DNA of 61,573 bases from Clostridiales bacterium (GTDB lineage: Bacteria > Bacillota > Clostridia > Christensenellales > CAG-138): positions 1 to 61,573 of the forward strand of contig JAILRE010000064.1 in the NCBI GenBank assembly GCA_024698505.1, read 5' to 3'. Below the pieces are notes generated by a model. It was not told the DNA's origin. It saw only the letters and a list, made by a program, of their open reading frames with translations, and did no database searches. Position numbers and translations under genes: made by a program. Shown in pieces: positions 7,271 to 16,364 of this stretch. How positions within the stretch are numbered: position 1 is the first letter of the stretch; every line of letters begins with the position of its first letter.

Positions 7271-7308
7271 AAAAACACAGCACCCCAGTTTGCGCCGAGA
7301 GTGCTGTG
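7271..7308 (-). terminator. Terminator between secG and smpB
   Basis: An 8-bp stem CACAGCAC/GTGCTGTG (7276-7283 with 7301-7308) followed on the minus strand by TTTTTATC. It lies 14 bases after the secG stop and about 25 bases before the smpB start, so it should partly insulate smpB from secG transcription. Confidence 0.75.
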
Positions 7309-7322
7309 CCGTTCGTTATGCC

Positions 7323-7631
7323 TTACAGTATGGTGCTGATGACGCTGAGCATGGAGCTTGCGTTCTCGGCGGGCTTCATCCACTTCTCGAAAGCGGGGAT
7401 GAGGAGCATCACAACGGCGAGCACCGCTACGATTATCGCGAAAATGACGGTGAGCTTCTGGAGCTGCCTTTCGCGGCTGGCCTTCTTGCTGCGGCTGTTG
7501 ATGGCGGTGGTCTCGGAACCGAAAGCGCTGCCGAGGCCGGAGTTCTTGGAATCCTGCGCGAGGACGACGATCACAAGGAACACGGCTGCGACGAGCAGCA
7601 GAACGTTGACGACGATTTCAAAGATATCCAT
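7323..7631 (-). CDS. secG: Preprotein translocase subunit SecG
   Basis: A 102-residue SecG, the small accessory subunit of the SecYEG protein-export channel. Two membrane helices (residues 3-25 and about 60-82) flank the conserved loop with VLAQDSKNSGLGSAFGS. It has its own promoter and is followed by an intrinsic terminator. Confidence 0.9.
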   Translation of the reverse strand: MDIFEIVVNVLLLVAAVFLVIVVLAQDSKNSGLGSAFGSETTAINSRSKKASRERQLQKLTVIFAIIVAVLAVVMLLIPAFEKWMKPAENASSMLSVISTIL

Positions 7632-7666
7632 AGTTATTTCCTTTCAAAATATCAACTGCGACGGAC

Positions 7667-7695
7667 ATTATACCACCTTGATCCGCATTATGCAA
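7667..7695 (-). promoter_or_regulatory. secG promoter
   Basis: TTGCAT (7690-7695) and TATAAT (7667-7672) on the minus strand, 17-bp spacer, 36 bp before secG. Confidence 0.75.
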
Positions 7696-7714
7696 GAGGA
7701 TTTCTCATCTTTTG

Positions 7715-7747
7715 CGGGGGTAAAAGGGATATATTTGCCCCGTTTTT
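7715..7747 (+). terminator. Hairpin with plus-strand U-run after gpmI
   Basis: The segment CGGGG-GTAAA ... TTTG-CCCCG is followed by seven T on the plus strand, ending at the gpmI stop codon. It would work as a terminator for transcripts running against gpmI; on the minus strand the U-run is missing, so it is weak for gpmI itself. Confidence 0.4.
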
Positions 7748-9307
7748 TTATTCCTCTCCCTCGTCGGGATCCCTGATGATGAGGCTCTCCTCCGTCATCT
7801 CGGCGGGCTTTTCTATGCCCATCATCTCGAGAATCGTGGGAGCGACGTTGCCGAGCTTGCCGCCTTCTTTGAGCTTCACCTCGTCCGCATCGTCGTTGAC
7901 GTAGATGAGGGGCACGGGGTTGGTGGTGTGCGCCGTCATGGGCTTGCCGTTCTCCACCATTACCTCGCAGTTGCCGTGATCGGCGGTGACTATGCAGCAG
8001 CCGCCCTCCTTGACTATCTCGGATACGAGACGGCCGACGCAGTTGTCGACGGCGTGGACGGCGGCGATCACCGCGTCCCTGACGGCGGTATGACCGACCA
8101 TATCGGGATTGGCGAAGTTCAGCACCATGAGATCGTATTCGTGGCTCCTTACTACCTCTACCGCCTTATCGGTGAGATCGTAGGCGCGCATCTCGGGCGC
8201 GAGGTCGTAGGTCTCCACCTTCGGGGAATCGATCAGATAATGATCCTCGCCGGGGCTGACCTCGTCCGTGCCGCCGTTGAAGAAGAAAGTGACGTGGCGC
8301 TTTTTCTCGCTCTCCGCGATGCGGATCTGCTTTTTGCCGAGCTTGGAGACGTATTCGCCGAGCAGGTTCTCATGCTTCAAGGGCATGAACGCTATGCCGC
8401 ATTTGCCGGCGAAATCGTCGCGGTAGAGGGTCATGCAGACGTAGCTTACTGGGATGTAGCCGCGCTTTCTCTCGAAGAAGGAATAGTCCTCGAATATGAA
8501 GGCTTCGGTCATCTCGGTGGGCCTGTCGGTGCGGAAATTGAAGAAAATGACGCTGTCGTTCTCGTTGACCGAGGCCACGGGCGCGCCGTCCTTCATTATG
8601 ACGGCGGGGATGACGAATTCGTCGGTCTTGCCGTTCGCGTAGGAGTTCTCCATTGCGGAAACGGGATCGGTCTCATAAACGCCCTCGCCGTTAACGATGG
8701 CGTCGAAGCCCAGCTTCACGCGCTCGTATCGCTTGTCGCGGTCCATGCCGTAGAAGCGGCCCTGAACGGTGGCGATCTCGCCCACGCCGATCTCGCGCGT
8801 TTTGTCGACGATCTGCTTTATATAGCCGAGTCCGCTGGTGGGCGGGGTGTCGCGCCCGTCCATGAAGCAGTGGATATAGACCTTTTCAAGGCCGTTCCGC
8901 TTCGCGAGCTCCAAAAGGGCGTAGAGGTGATCGAGCCTCGAATGGATGCCGCCGTCGGAGCAGAGGCCCAGAAGATGCAGGGCGGAATCATGCTCCTTCA
9001 CGTTTTCCACGGCCTTCATGAAGGCGGGATTCGTGAAGAAATCGCCGTCCCTTATGGATTTGTCTATGCGGGGATAATCCTGGAAGACCACGCGGCCCGC
9101 GCCGAGGTTCATATGGCCCACCTCGGAATTGCCCATCTGGCCTTCGGGAAGGCCGACGTCGAGGCCCGAGGCGCCGATGAGGGTATGGGGATAACGGTCC
9201 CAGAGGGAGCGGATGTTCTTCACGCCGTCGATGAGAATGGCGTTGTCCTCCGCTTCCTCACGGTAACCGAATCCGTCCAGAATGATAAGTGCGGTGAGTT
9301 TTTTCAT
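7748..9307 (-). CDS. gpmI: 2,3-bisphosphoglycerate-independent phosphoglycerate mutase
   Basis: A 519-residue Mn-dependent iPGM, which interconverts 3- and 2-phosphoglycerate in glycolysis. It has the alkaline-phosphatase-like fold with ILDGFGY at the N-terminus (metal Asp11), the catalytic serine in MGNSEVGH (Ser61), HCFMDGRDTPP, GRFYGMDRDKRYER, and the metal-binding TADHGNCE with TAHTTNPVP near the C-terminus. ATG at 9307 is used; AAGG lies about 12 bases upstream. It follows the fused pgk-tpi gene by 32 bases, so three glycolytic activities are co-transcribed. Confidence 0.97.
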   Translation of the reverse strand: MKKLTALIILDGFGYREEAEDNAILIDGVKNIRSLWDRYPHTLIGASGLDVGLPEGQMGNSEVGHMNLGAGRVVFQDYPRIDKSIRDGDFFTNPAFMKAVENVKEHDSALHLLGLCSDGGIHSRLDHLYALLELAKRNGLEKVYIHCFMDGRDTPPTSGLGYIKQIVDKTREIGVGEIATVQGRFYGMDRDKRYERVKLGFDAIVNGEGVYETDPVSAMENSYANGKTDEFVIPAVIMKDGAPVASVNENDSVIFFNFRTDRPTEMTEAFIFEDYSFFERKRGYIPVSYVCMTLYRDDFAGKCGIAFMPLKHENLLGEYVSKLGKKQIRIAESEKKRHVTFFFNGGTDEVSPGEDHYLIDSPKVETYDLAPEMRAYDLTDKAVEVVRSHEYDLMVLNFANPDMVGHTAVRDAVIAAVHAVDNCVGRLVSEIVKEGGCCIVTADHGNCEVMVENGKPMTAHTTNPVPLIYVNDDADEVKLKEGGKLGNVAPTILEMMGIEKPAEMTEESLIIRDPDEGEE

Positions 9308-9339
9308 CAATAGAGTTTTTCCTTGTTTTAATTATGTTT

Positions 9340-11274
9340 TCAGTCGAGCACGACGTGGCTGAAATCGACGGGCTTGAGGCTCGCTCCGCCGATGAGACCG
9401 CCGTCGATATTCTCCATGGACTTGAGGCCGTGAGCGTTCTTGGCGTTCATGGAGCCGCCGTAGAGGATGCGGACGAGGGACGCGGCATGATCGCCGTAGA
9501 GCTCGCCGTAGACCTTGCGGATTGCGCCGATAGTGCGGTCGGCCTCCTCGTCGGAAGCGGTCTTGCCGGTGCCGATGGCCCAGATGGGCTCGTAGGCGAT
9601 TACGACCTTTGCGGCTTCCTCGGCGGGTATGCCGCAGAAGGCGCCCCTGACCTGAGTCGCGAGGAACTCGTCGGTTATGCCGGCTTCCCTCTGCTCGAGC
9701 GTTTCGCCTACGCAGACGATGGGCGTGATGCCCGCGGCGAGGGCGGCCTTGATCCTGGCGTTGACGGACTCGTCCGTCTCGCCGAAATACTGACGGCGCT
9801 CGCTGTGACCGATAATGGCGTATTCGACGCCGAGCTCCTTGAGCATCTTAGCGGAGACCTCGCCCGTGAAAGCGCCCTTCTCGGCCCAATGGATGTTCTG
9901 GGCGCCGAGACCTATGTTGGTGCCCTTAACGATGGGCGCGACGAAGGGGATATCGACGAAGGGAGGACAGACGACGACCTCCTCCTCGGCGTTCTCAACG
10001 AGGGGGATGAGCTCGGTCACGAGCTTTTCGGCCTCTTTGGGAGTCATATTCATCTTCCAGTTGCCGGCGATGAACTTGCGGCGGCCGGTCTTCTCGGTGA
10101 GAGCGGCAACGCCGGGCAGTGTCTTGCCCTCAAGGAACTCGAGGGAGGCGCCGCCGCCGGTGGAGATATGGGAGATCCTGGGCGCGAGGCCGAACTGGTT
10201 GACCGCGGAAGCGGAATCGCCGCCGCCTATAATGGTCGTGCCGGCGCACTCGGCGCAGGCGACCGCAACGGCTTCGGTGCCCTTGGCGAAGGGAGCCATC
10301 TCGAATACGCCCATCGGGCCGTTCCAGACGACCGTCTTGGCTTCCTTGATGATATCGCCGTAGAGCTTCGCGGTGGCTTCGCCTATATCGAGGCCCTCCC
10401 AGCCGTCGGGCATGGCGTCATAGGGAACGGTCATGTGCTCCGCTTCTTCGGAGAACTCCTTCGCGACTACGCAGTCGATGGGGAGCATGAGCCTTACGCC
10501 CTTCTCCTTCGCCTGATCCATAAGGGACTTGGCAAGATCGATGCTGCCCTCGTCGAGGAGGGAGTTGCCGATATCGAGGCCCATCGCCTTATAGAAGGTG
10601 TAGCTCATGGCGCCGCCGATAAGGAGCGTGTCGCACTTATTAAGCAGGTTGGTGATGACGCCGATCTTATCCGCGACCTTCTTGCCTCCGAGTATGGCGA
10701 CGAAGGGACGGTCGGGGTTCTCGAGCGCCTTGCCCATTACGGAAAGCTCCTTCTCGATGAGGAAGCCGCAGGCGGCGGGCATATAGTGAGCAACGCCCTC
10801 GGTGGAGGCGTGCGCCCTGTGAACCGTGCCGAACGCGTCGGAGACGTAGATTTCGGCATAGGAGGCGAGCTTCTTTGCGAATTCGGGATCGTTCTTCTCC
10901 TCCTCGGCATGGAAGCGGAGGTTCTCGAGAAGGACTATCTCGCCGTTTTTGAGCTCGGCGACCTTCGCCTTTGCGTCCTCGCCGATAACGTCGGCGGCAA
11001 AGGCGACCTTAACGCCAGGCAGAAGCTCGGCAAGGCGCTTCGCGACGGGCGCGAGGCTCATTTCGGGAACGAATTTTCCCTTGGGGCGGCCGAGATGGGA
11101 GCAGAGTATGACCTTCGCGCCGTGATCCACGAGATATTTGATCGTGGGAAGAGCGCCGAGTATGCGGCTCTCGTCGGTGATGTTCAGCTCCTTGTCAAGG
11201 GGCACGTTGAAATCGACTCTGACGAGCACGCGCTTGCCGGTGACTGCGATGTCCTTAACGGTCAGTTTGTTCAT
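9340..11274 (-). CDS. pgk/tpiA: Fused phosphoglycerate kinase - triosephosphate isomerase
   Basis: A single 644-residue frame. Residues 1 to about 396 are phosphoglycerate kinase: [53 protein letters not shown] and the nucleotide-binding GGGDSASA with [11 protein letters not shown]. From about residue 398 triosephosphate isomerase follows without its own methionine ([12 protein letters not shown]), with all catalytic residues: Lys407, His490 in IIGHSERR and Glu562 in [11 protein letters not shown], plus the phosphate-gripping YGGSMN. The junction is short (TEKTGRRK) with no internal start codon or frameshift. A comparable PGK-TIM fusion is known from Thermotoga maritima. Both domains look fully active. 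GGAGG precedes the ATG. Confidence 0.97.
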   Translation of the reverse strand: MNKLTVKDIAVTGKRVLVRVDFNVPLDKELNITDESRILGALPTIKYLVDHGAKVILCSHLGRPKGKFVPEMSLAPVAKRLAELLPGVKVAFAADVIGEDAKAKVAELKNGEIVLLENLRFHAEEEKNDPEFAKKLASYAEIYVSDAFGTVHRAHASTEGVAHYMPAACGFLIEKELSVMGKALENPDRPFVAILGGKKVADKIGVITNLLNKCDTLLIGGAMSYTFYKAMGLDIGNSLLDEGSIDLAKSLMDQAKEKGVRLMLPIDCVVAKEFSEEAEHMTVPYDAMPDGWEGLDIGEATAKLYGDIIKEAKTVVWNGPMGVFEMAPFAKGTEAVAVACAECAGTTIIGGGDSASAVNQFGLAPRISHISTGGGASLEFLEGKTLPGVAALTEKTGRRKFIAGNWKMNMTPKEAEKLVTELIPLVENAEEEVVVCPPFVDIPFVAPIVKGTNIGLGAQNIHWAEKGAFTGEVSAKMLKELGVEYAIIGHSERRQYFGETDESVNARIKAALAAGITPIVCVGETLEQREAGITDEFLATQVRGAFCGIPAEEAAKVVIAYEPIWAIGTGKTASDEEADRTIGAIRKVYGELYGDHAASLVRILYGGSMNAKNAHGLKSMENIDGGLIGGASLKPVDFSHVVLD

Positions 11275-11334
11275 ATGTTACCTCCGAAAGTGTATTTTTC
11301 TTATATCATCTGCCTGACGGCAAATAGGCTTGGT

Positions 11335-12624
11335 TCAGAGCGATCTCAGTATATCCCCGGGAGAAACGCGCTCGGGGCAGGAGATCGTGAGCTTTTCCTT
11401 TGGATGGGGCGCGGAGGGGACGCTCTCCCCCGCCTCGTTTATTATCCCGGTCACGGTGAAGGAGCGGGAAACGTCCGAGGGAGCGAGTATGTTCAAGGTG
11501 TCGCCCACCTTGAAATTGTTGCGCTGCTCAATACGGGCCGCGCGCTTTTCTTCGTCCCAGTCCGTTACGACGGCGAGTATGCGGCTTTCGGAAACGTAGC
11601 CGCCCGAGGAATACTCCATCAGCTCCTGCGGATTCTCGCCGTAGAGAATGTTGAGGCTCCGTTCCTTTCCGAACGTGCCGCCCCTGCATTTTTCGCTTTC
11701 GCGGAAGGCGAAGCCCGTGGTATAGGGCCTGTGGCTGAGCTTTATCAGCTCGTTCATGACGAGCTCCGTCGGCGCGCCGTCAAGCGCCATCCTGTAGGCG
11801 TTCACGGCGGTCGCGACGTAGAGTATGGACTTCATCCTGCCCTCTATCTTTATGCAGGAGACGCCCGCCTCCTCTATTTCCTTCAGGTACGGCGCGAGGC
11901 ACATATCGCGGGAATTCAGTATGAAGCTGCCCTTCCCGTCGTCCTCTACCGTGAAATATTCGCCGTTTTTGCCGTGCTCGCGGATATCGGCGGAGAAGAC
12001 CTTTTTATCCCGCACCTCGTAATTCCAGCGGCAGGGCTGCACGCATTCGCCGCGGTTGCTGTCACGCCCGTCGATATAGTTCGAGAGCAGGCAGCGGCCC
12101 GAATAGCTGACGCACATAGCGCCGTGGACGAACACCTCGAGCTCGAGCTCCTTCGGGATGCGGCTCCTTATGAGCTTTATCTCCTCCAGCGTGAGCTCCC
12201 TCGCGAGGACTATGCGGCTGACGCCCTGATCGTACCAGAAGGAGGCCGCCTCGCTGTTTAGGGTGTTCGCCTGCGTTGAGAGGTGGAGCGGCATATCGGG
12301 TATGAGCCTTCCCGCCATCCTTATCACGGCGGGATCGTTGACGATCAGCGCGTCCGCGCCGCTCTCGCCGAGGGCAGAGAGCGTGCTTCCAAGCTCGGGG
12401 AGATTCGCGTCCCTCACGAAGGAATTGACCGTGACGTAGACCTTCACGTTCCTGTCGTGCGCGTATTTTACCGTTTCGGGAAGGGTGTCGAGGGAGAAGT
12501 TATCGGCCAGGTTCCGGAGCGAAAACGCGGGCAGACCGAGATAGACCGCATCGGCGCCGTAGCGTATCGCGGTCTCGAATCTCTCTCTGTTGCCGGCCGG
12601 AGCCAGAAGTTCGGGCTTTGCCAT
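11335..12624 (-). CDS. U32 family peptidase-like protein (TrhP/YegQ type)
   Basis: A 429-residue member of the U32 family. Motifs: the N-terminal PELLAPAGNRERFETAIRYG, GADAVYLG, HLSTQANTLN, and the cysteine cluster in VHGAMCVSYSGRCLLSNY plus GECVQPCRW, which in related proteins such as TrhP and RlhA serves RNA hydroxylation with prephenate-derived metabolites. Whether this copy modifies tRNA, rRNA or protein cannot be told. A GTG overlapping the mltG stop (12639) is possible, but the ATG at 12624 has AAGGGA upstream and begins the conserved MAKPELLAPAG. Confidence 0.85.
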   Translation of the reverse strand: MAKPELLAPAGNRERFETAIRYGADAVYLGLPAFSLRNLADNFSLDTLPETVKYAHDRNVKVYVTVNSFVRDANLPELGSTLSALGESGADALIVNDPAVIRMAGRLIPDMPLHLSTQANTLNSEAASFWYDQGVSRIVLARELTLEEIKLIRSRIPKELELEVFVHGAMCVSYSGRCLLSNYIDGRDSNRGECVQPCRWNYEVRDKKVFSADIREHGKNGEYFTVEDDGKGSFILNSRDMCLAPYLKEIEEAGVSCIKIEGRMKSILYVATAVNAYRMALDGAPTELVMNELIKLSHRPYTTGFAFRESEKCRGGTFGKERSLNILYGENPQELMEYSSGGYVSESRILAVVTDWDEEKRAARIEQRNNFKVGDTLNILAPSDVSRSFTVTGIINEAGESVPSAPHPKEKLTISCPERVSPGDILRSL

Positions 12625-12635
12625 CGTTTCCCTTA

Positions 12636-14234
12636 TCACCAGTTGGGCTTGTACTTTTCAACGTTGGCGGCGTGCTCGGCCTCGGTCTTGGCGAATATGA
12701 GCGCGCCCGTGTTGGGATCCATGAGGCAGAAGAAGAGGTATCCCTCCCTCATGTACTGCTCGTTGGGGAAGAGCGCGGCCTCTATCGCGGCGACGCCGGG
12801 GTTCGAGATCGGCCCCGCGGGAAGACCGTAATTCTTGTACGTATTGTACGGAGAATCGGTGTTCAGCTCATCCTGATCGAATATCATCTTATCGGATTTG
12901 AGTATGTAGTTCAGCGTCGCGTCCGAATGGAGCGGGAGCGACTGGTTGAGCCTGCTGTGGAATACCGCGGAGACCTTGGTGAAGTCGAAGGGCTTCGCTT
13001 CCTTTTCTATTATGGAGGCGAGTATCACGACGTCGTCCATCGTGAGATCGAGCTCCTCCGCCCTTTCAACGTAGCGCCTCGTGTATATCTCGTTGAAGCG
13101 GTTGAGCATCTTGGTAATGATCTCCTCCTCGGTGGCGTCCTGGAAGACCTCGTAGGTATCGGGGAAGAGATATCCCTCCAGCATATAGGTGCGGCCTTCC
13201 CTGCCCTCCTCGACTATGCTCTTTACGAACCAGTACTTGTTGGCGAATTCCTTCGCGTCGGTGCAGAGCTCAAGGAAGCGGTCGGGCGATTTCAGTATGC
13301 CCTTTTCGACGAGCCTCTTTGCGACGGCCTCGACCGTCATGCCCTCGGACACCGTGAATTTGGCGGTCGCCCTCGGGGGATTGCCCGTGCAGATTATGTC
13401 GACGATCTGGCTTATGCTCATATTGCGGGAGAGTATGTAAGTGCCCGCCTTCAAGCCGGAGGATTTGCCCTGGAAATCGACGTAGACCTTGAACACGGCC
13501 TTGTTCTGAATGAGGCCCTTCTGGCCCTCGCCGCCCGCCTCGTAGAGTATCTTGGCTATCGCGGAGGCGCCGCTGCTCTTCGGGATCTCGACCACGATGG
13601 GCGTGGGATCGTTGGGATCGACGGGCATGAGATACCTCTTAACGGCGAAATTAACGCCCGTTTTTATAATGAGGTACGTGAGGAATACCGCGCAGATGAG
13701 CGCAAGAACGGGGCTGACCTTGCTCCATACGAGCTTTACGGTCTCCCATTTCTTGGACTTCTGCTTCTTCTTTTTGCCCTTTTTCACGGTATCGCCTTCC
13801 TCGATGAACTGCTCGCCCTCCTCTTCCTGCTTGATCTCGGGCGGCTTTTCGCCCACGACCTTGAACTTCGCGGTGGACTGCAGATCGTAAACGTCGGTTA
13901 TGCCGTCGTCCTCAGCGGATACGGACTCGGCCTCCTTCGCGTCCTTCGCCTCCTCGGGGTCGATGACCTCGGCCTCTTCGGCGGCTTCTTTGACTTCTTC
14001 CGCCGTCTCTTCGGCAGCTTCGGAGACTTCTTCTATCGTCTCTTCGGCGGCTTCCGAGACCTCTTCCGTTGTCTCTTCGGCAGCTTCCGAGATCTCTTCC
14101 GTCGTCTCTTCAACGGCTTTTTCGACCTCTTCCGTCGCCTCCTCGGCGGCGGCCTTGATCTCGGCGTCTATGAGGTCTGCGGCGTCGCCCGATCCGTCCT
14201 CGGGTCTTTCGAACTGTTTGCGGTAAAGGTACAT
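12636..14234 (-). CDS. mltG: Endolytic transglycosylase MltG with acidic repeat N-terminus
   Basis: A 532-residue MltG, a membrane-anchored lytic transglycosylase thought to cut nascent peptidoglycan strands. One membrane helix (about residues 178-200, VLALICAVFLTYLII) is followed by the LysM-like subdomain and the catalytic YceG domain, with the active-site Glu in ASIIEKEAK and the conserved NTYKNYGLPAGPISNPG. The cytoplasmic N-terminus is unusually long (about 175 residues versus a few tens): residues about 40-85 are four near-perfect 11-residue units of the type TTEEVSEAAEE, then a KKGKKKKQKSKK basic patch before the membrane. The acidic repeat would form a highly charged helical rod. Confidence 0.93.
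   Translation of the reverse strand: MYLYRKQFERPEDGSGDAADLIDAEIKAAAEEATEEVEKAVEETTEEISEAAEETTEEVSEAAEETIEEVSEAAEETAEEVKEAAEEAEVIDPEEAKDAKEAESVSAEDDGITDVYDLQSTAKFKVVGEKPPEIKQEEEGEQFIEEGDTVKKGKKKKQKSKKWETVKLVWSKVSPVLALICAVFLTYLIIKTGVNFAVKRYLMPVDPNDPTPIVVEIPKSSGASAIAKILYEAGGEGQKGLIQNKAVFKVYVDFQGKSSGLKAGTYILSRNMSISQIVDIICTGNPPRATAKFTVSEGMTVEAVAKRLVEKGILKSPDRFLELCTDAKEFANKYWFVKSIVEEGREGRTYMLEGYLFPDTYEVFQDATEEEIITKMLNRFNEIYTRRYVERAEELDLTMDDVVILASIIEKEAKPFDFTKVSAVFHSRLNQSLPLHSDATLNYILKSDKMIFDQDELNTDSPYNTYKNYGLPAGPISNPGVAAIEAALFPNEQYMREGYLFFCLMDPNTGALIFAKTEAEHAANVEKYKPNW
13978..14110. repeat. 33-bp tandem repeats inside mltG
   Basis: Four consecutive 33-bp units, each coding for an 11-residue block related to TTEEVSEAAEE, with mostly synonymous differences. 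They are in frame, so length changes would alter only the cytoplasmic rod of MltG. Confidence 0.7.
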
Positions 14235-14284
14235 TTTATTGCCCCGCTCCGAGATATCGGAGCTTCCTTTCGTTTTCGGTTATT

Positions 14285-14626
14285 TCAGCTTTCGAGCATG
14301 CCGAGATCCACGTCCACGGCGTCGGCAAGTATCTTGTAGATGTCGCCGAGCATGCGGCTGAGCATGAACTCGGAGATGAGGTATTCGGAAGCGGCCTTAT
14401 CCATCTGGAGTATCTCGCCGAGCTTTTGGAGCTTTTCAAGGCACTCCGCGTCCTCCTCGCCTGCGACCATGGCGGCCTGGGCCCTGAGCTGGAGCTTCCT
14501 GTACTCCTTGAGAAGGCTCTCCGTGGTGGAGCCCTCCTCTATCCTTTCCTTTGCGAGCTTGAACCTTTTGTATTCCTCGCTCGCCTTGATGTCGGCGGCG
14601 AGTTCGTTTGCCTTATCGTAGACCAT
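14285..14626 (-). CDS. YlbF/YmcA family protein
   Basis: A 113-residue all-helical protein of the YlbF family. In Bacillus the YlbF-YmcA-YaaT complex stimulates RNase Y activity and affects development. The pattern ELAADIKASEEYKRFKLAKERIE and the hydrophobic C-terminal DAVDVDLGML fit the family. It lies 19 bases after RNase J, which supports a role in RNA turnover, but that link is an inference. Confidence 0.8.
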   Translation of the reverse strand: MVYDKANELAADIKASEEYKRFKLAKERIEEGSTTESLLKEYRKLQLRAQAAMVAGEEDAECLEKLQKLGEILQMDKAASEYLISEFMLSRMLGDIYKILADAVDVDLGMLES

Positions 14627-14645
14627 TTTGTTACTCCTTCCCTGT

Positions 14646-16310
14646 TCAATCGACCTCGAGGAATATGGGCATTATGAGCGGCGTGCGCTTCGTTCTCGAA
14701 TAAAGACAGCCCTTTATCCCCGATCTGATTATGTTCCTGATATTGCCCCACTCCGTCCTGTCGCAGGAGGCGAACATGAGCGCCTGTTCCCTGGCGACGG
14801 CCCTTGCCGCCTCCAGAAGATCCTCGGAGTCCTTGGTGAATACGAAGCCCTTGGAGATTATCTCGGGCTCCGCGGCGAGTTCGCCCGTCGCCTTCTTTAT
14901 TGCGATGACGATCGCGAACATGCCCTCCTGCGATAAGAGGCGCCTTTCCTTCAATACTGCGGCGCCGATATCGCCAACGCCCGCGCCGTCCACGAGCACG
15001 TTGCCGTTCTGGACGGTCCCGGTGAGCTTGCCGCCCCTCTTTGAGAGCTCGAGCACGCTGCCCGTTTCCATGACGAAAATGTTCTCCTCGGGTATGCCGA
15101 GGGAGGAAGCCAGCAGCGCGTGATGATGCAGATGCCTCGCCTCGCCGTGAACGGGTATGAAGAAGCGGGGATTGACTACTCGCATCATGAGCTTCAGCTC
15201 CTCGCGCCTTGCGTGGCCGGAAACGTGCACGTCGGCGAGCCTGTCGTAAACGACGTTCGCGCCCCTCTGGAAGAGCTGGTTTATAACCTTGCCGACTGCC
15301 TTTTCGTTGCCGGGAATGGCGGAGGCGGATATCACGACGGTATCGCCCTTGCCGATATTGAGCTTATGATTGGCGTAAGCCATGCGGAAGAGCCCGCTCA
15401 TGGATTCGCCCTGGCTGCCCGTTGTGAAGACGCAGACCTCGTTGTCGGCCCAGCTCTTGAGCTTTTCGACCTCGACTATGCTCTCCTCGGGGATCTTGAG
15501 ATAGCCAAGCTCCATGGCTATCCGCATTATCATGACCATCGACCGCCCCTGGAAGCAGAGCACGCGGCCGTGCCTTATCGCGACGTCCGCTATCTGCTGG
15601 ATGCGGTAGACGTTGGATGCGAAGCTTGCGACTATCACCCTGCCGGGAGCGACGTCGAAGACCTTTTCGAAGGTCTTGCCGAGCTCCATCTCGGAAGGGG
15701 TCGAGCCGGGGAATTCGGCGTTCGTGGAGTCCATCATGAGCGCGAGCACGCCGCGGCTGCCGTAATAGGCGAAGCGCGCGATGTCAATGGGCTCGTTGTC
15801 TATCGGCGTGTAATCGACCTTGAAATCGCCCGTGTGGATGACTACGCCGACGGGCGTTGTCACGGCGACGGCGAGCGCGCCGGCTATCGAGTGGCTGACC
15901 TTTATGAATTCGACCTTGAAGCAGCCGAGCTCCACGGTATCGCCCGCCACCACGCAGCGAAGATCCGCGTTCTTGATCTTATGCTCCTCGAGCTTGTGCT
16001 CTATGAGCGCCAGCGTGAATTTGGAGCCGTAAACGGGAACGTCGAATTTCTGGAGCGCGAAGGGCACGGCGCCTATATGGTCCTCATGCCCGTGGGTTAT
16101 CACGATGCCGCGTATGCGGTCGAAATTATCCTCCAGATAGGTCATATCGGGTATGACGAGATCTACGCCGAGCATATCCTCGTCCGGGAAGGACAGACCG
16201 CAGTCTATCACTATTATATCGTTTTCGTATTCCATGACGGTCATGTTCTTGCCTATCTCGCCGAGACCGCCAAGGGGTATTATTTTGAGTTTGGATCTTT
16301 TCTTTGCCAA
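14646..16310 (-). CDS. rnj: Ribonuclease J
   Basis: A 554-residue RNase J, the metallo-beta-lactamase/beta-CASP enzyme that degrades and matures RNA with 5' exonuclease and endonuclease activity. Motifs: the metal-binding HGHEDHIG, VSHSIAGALA, HTGDFKVD, STNAEFPG, TTGSQGE in the beta-CASP domain, VHVSGHA and PVHGEARHLHHHALLA, with the C-terminal domain to residue 554. The start codon is TTG, with AGAGGA about 8 bases upstream. Only one RNase J is visible, next to a YlbF-family gene. Confidence 0.96.
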   Translation of the reverse strand: MAKKRSKLKIIPLGGLGEIGKNMTVMEYENDIIVIDCGLSFPDEDMLGVDLVIPDMTYLEDNFDRIRGIVITHGHEDHIGAVPFALQKFDVPVYGSKFTLALIEHKLEEHKIKNADLRCVVAGDTVELGCFKVEFIKVSHSIAGALAVAVTTPVGVVIHTGDFKVDYTPIDNEPIDIARFAYYGSRGVLALMMDSTNAEFPGSTPSEMELGKTFEKVFDVAPGRVIVASFASNVYRIQQIADVAIRHGRVLCFQGRSMVMIMRIAMELGYLKIPEESIVEVEKLKSWADNEVCVFTTGSQGESMSGLFRMAYANHKLNIGKGDTVVISASAIPGNEKAVGKVINQLFQRGANVVYDRLADVHVSGHARREELKLMMRVVNPRFFIPVHGEARHLHHHALLASSLGIPEENIFVMETGSVLELSKRGGKLTGTVQNGNVLVDGAGVGDIGAAVLKERRLLSQEGMFAIVIAIKKATGELAAEPEIISKGFVFTKDSEDLLEAARAVAREQALMFASCDRTEWGNIRNIIRSGIKGCLYSRTKRTPLIMPIFLEVD

Positions 16311-16364
16311 ATGCTTTTCCTCTGTTATTCTCTGTTTTTCCGTTATTATTCAGTTGTTTTCCGT

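Noticed and set aside
9334-12261. Long open frame (975 codons) on the plus strand opposite pgk-tpi and the U32 gene
   Set aside because: It mirrors real genes codon by codon in a GC-rich region, has low-complexity Gly/Ala/Asp composition, and has no ribosome site or known motif.
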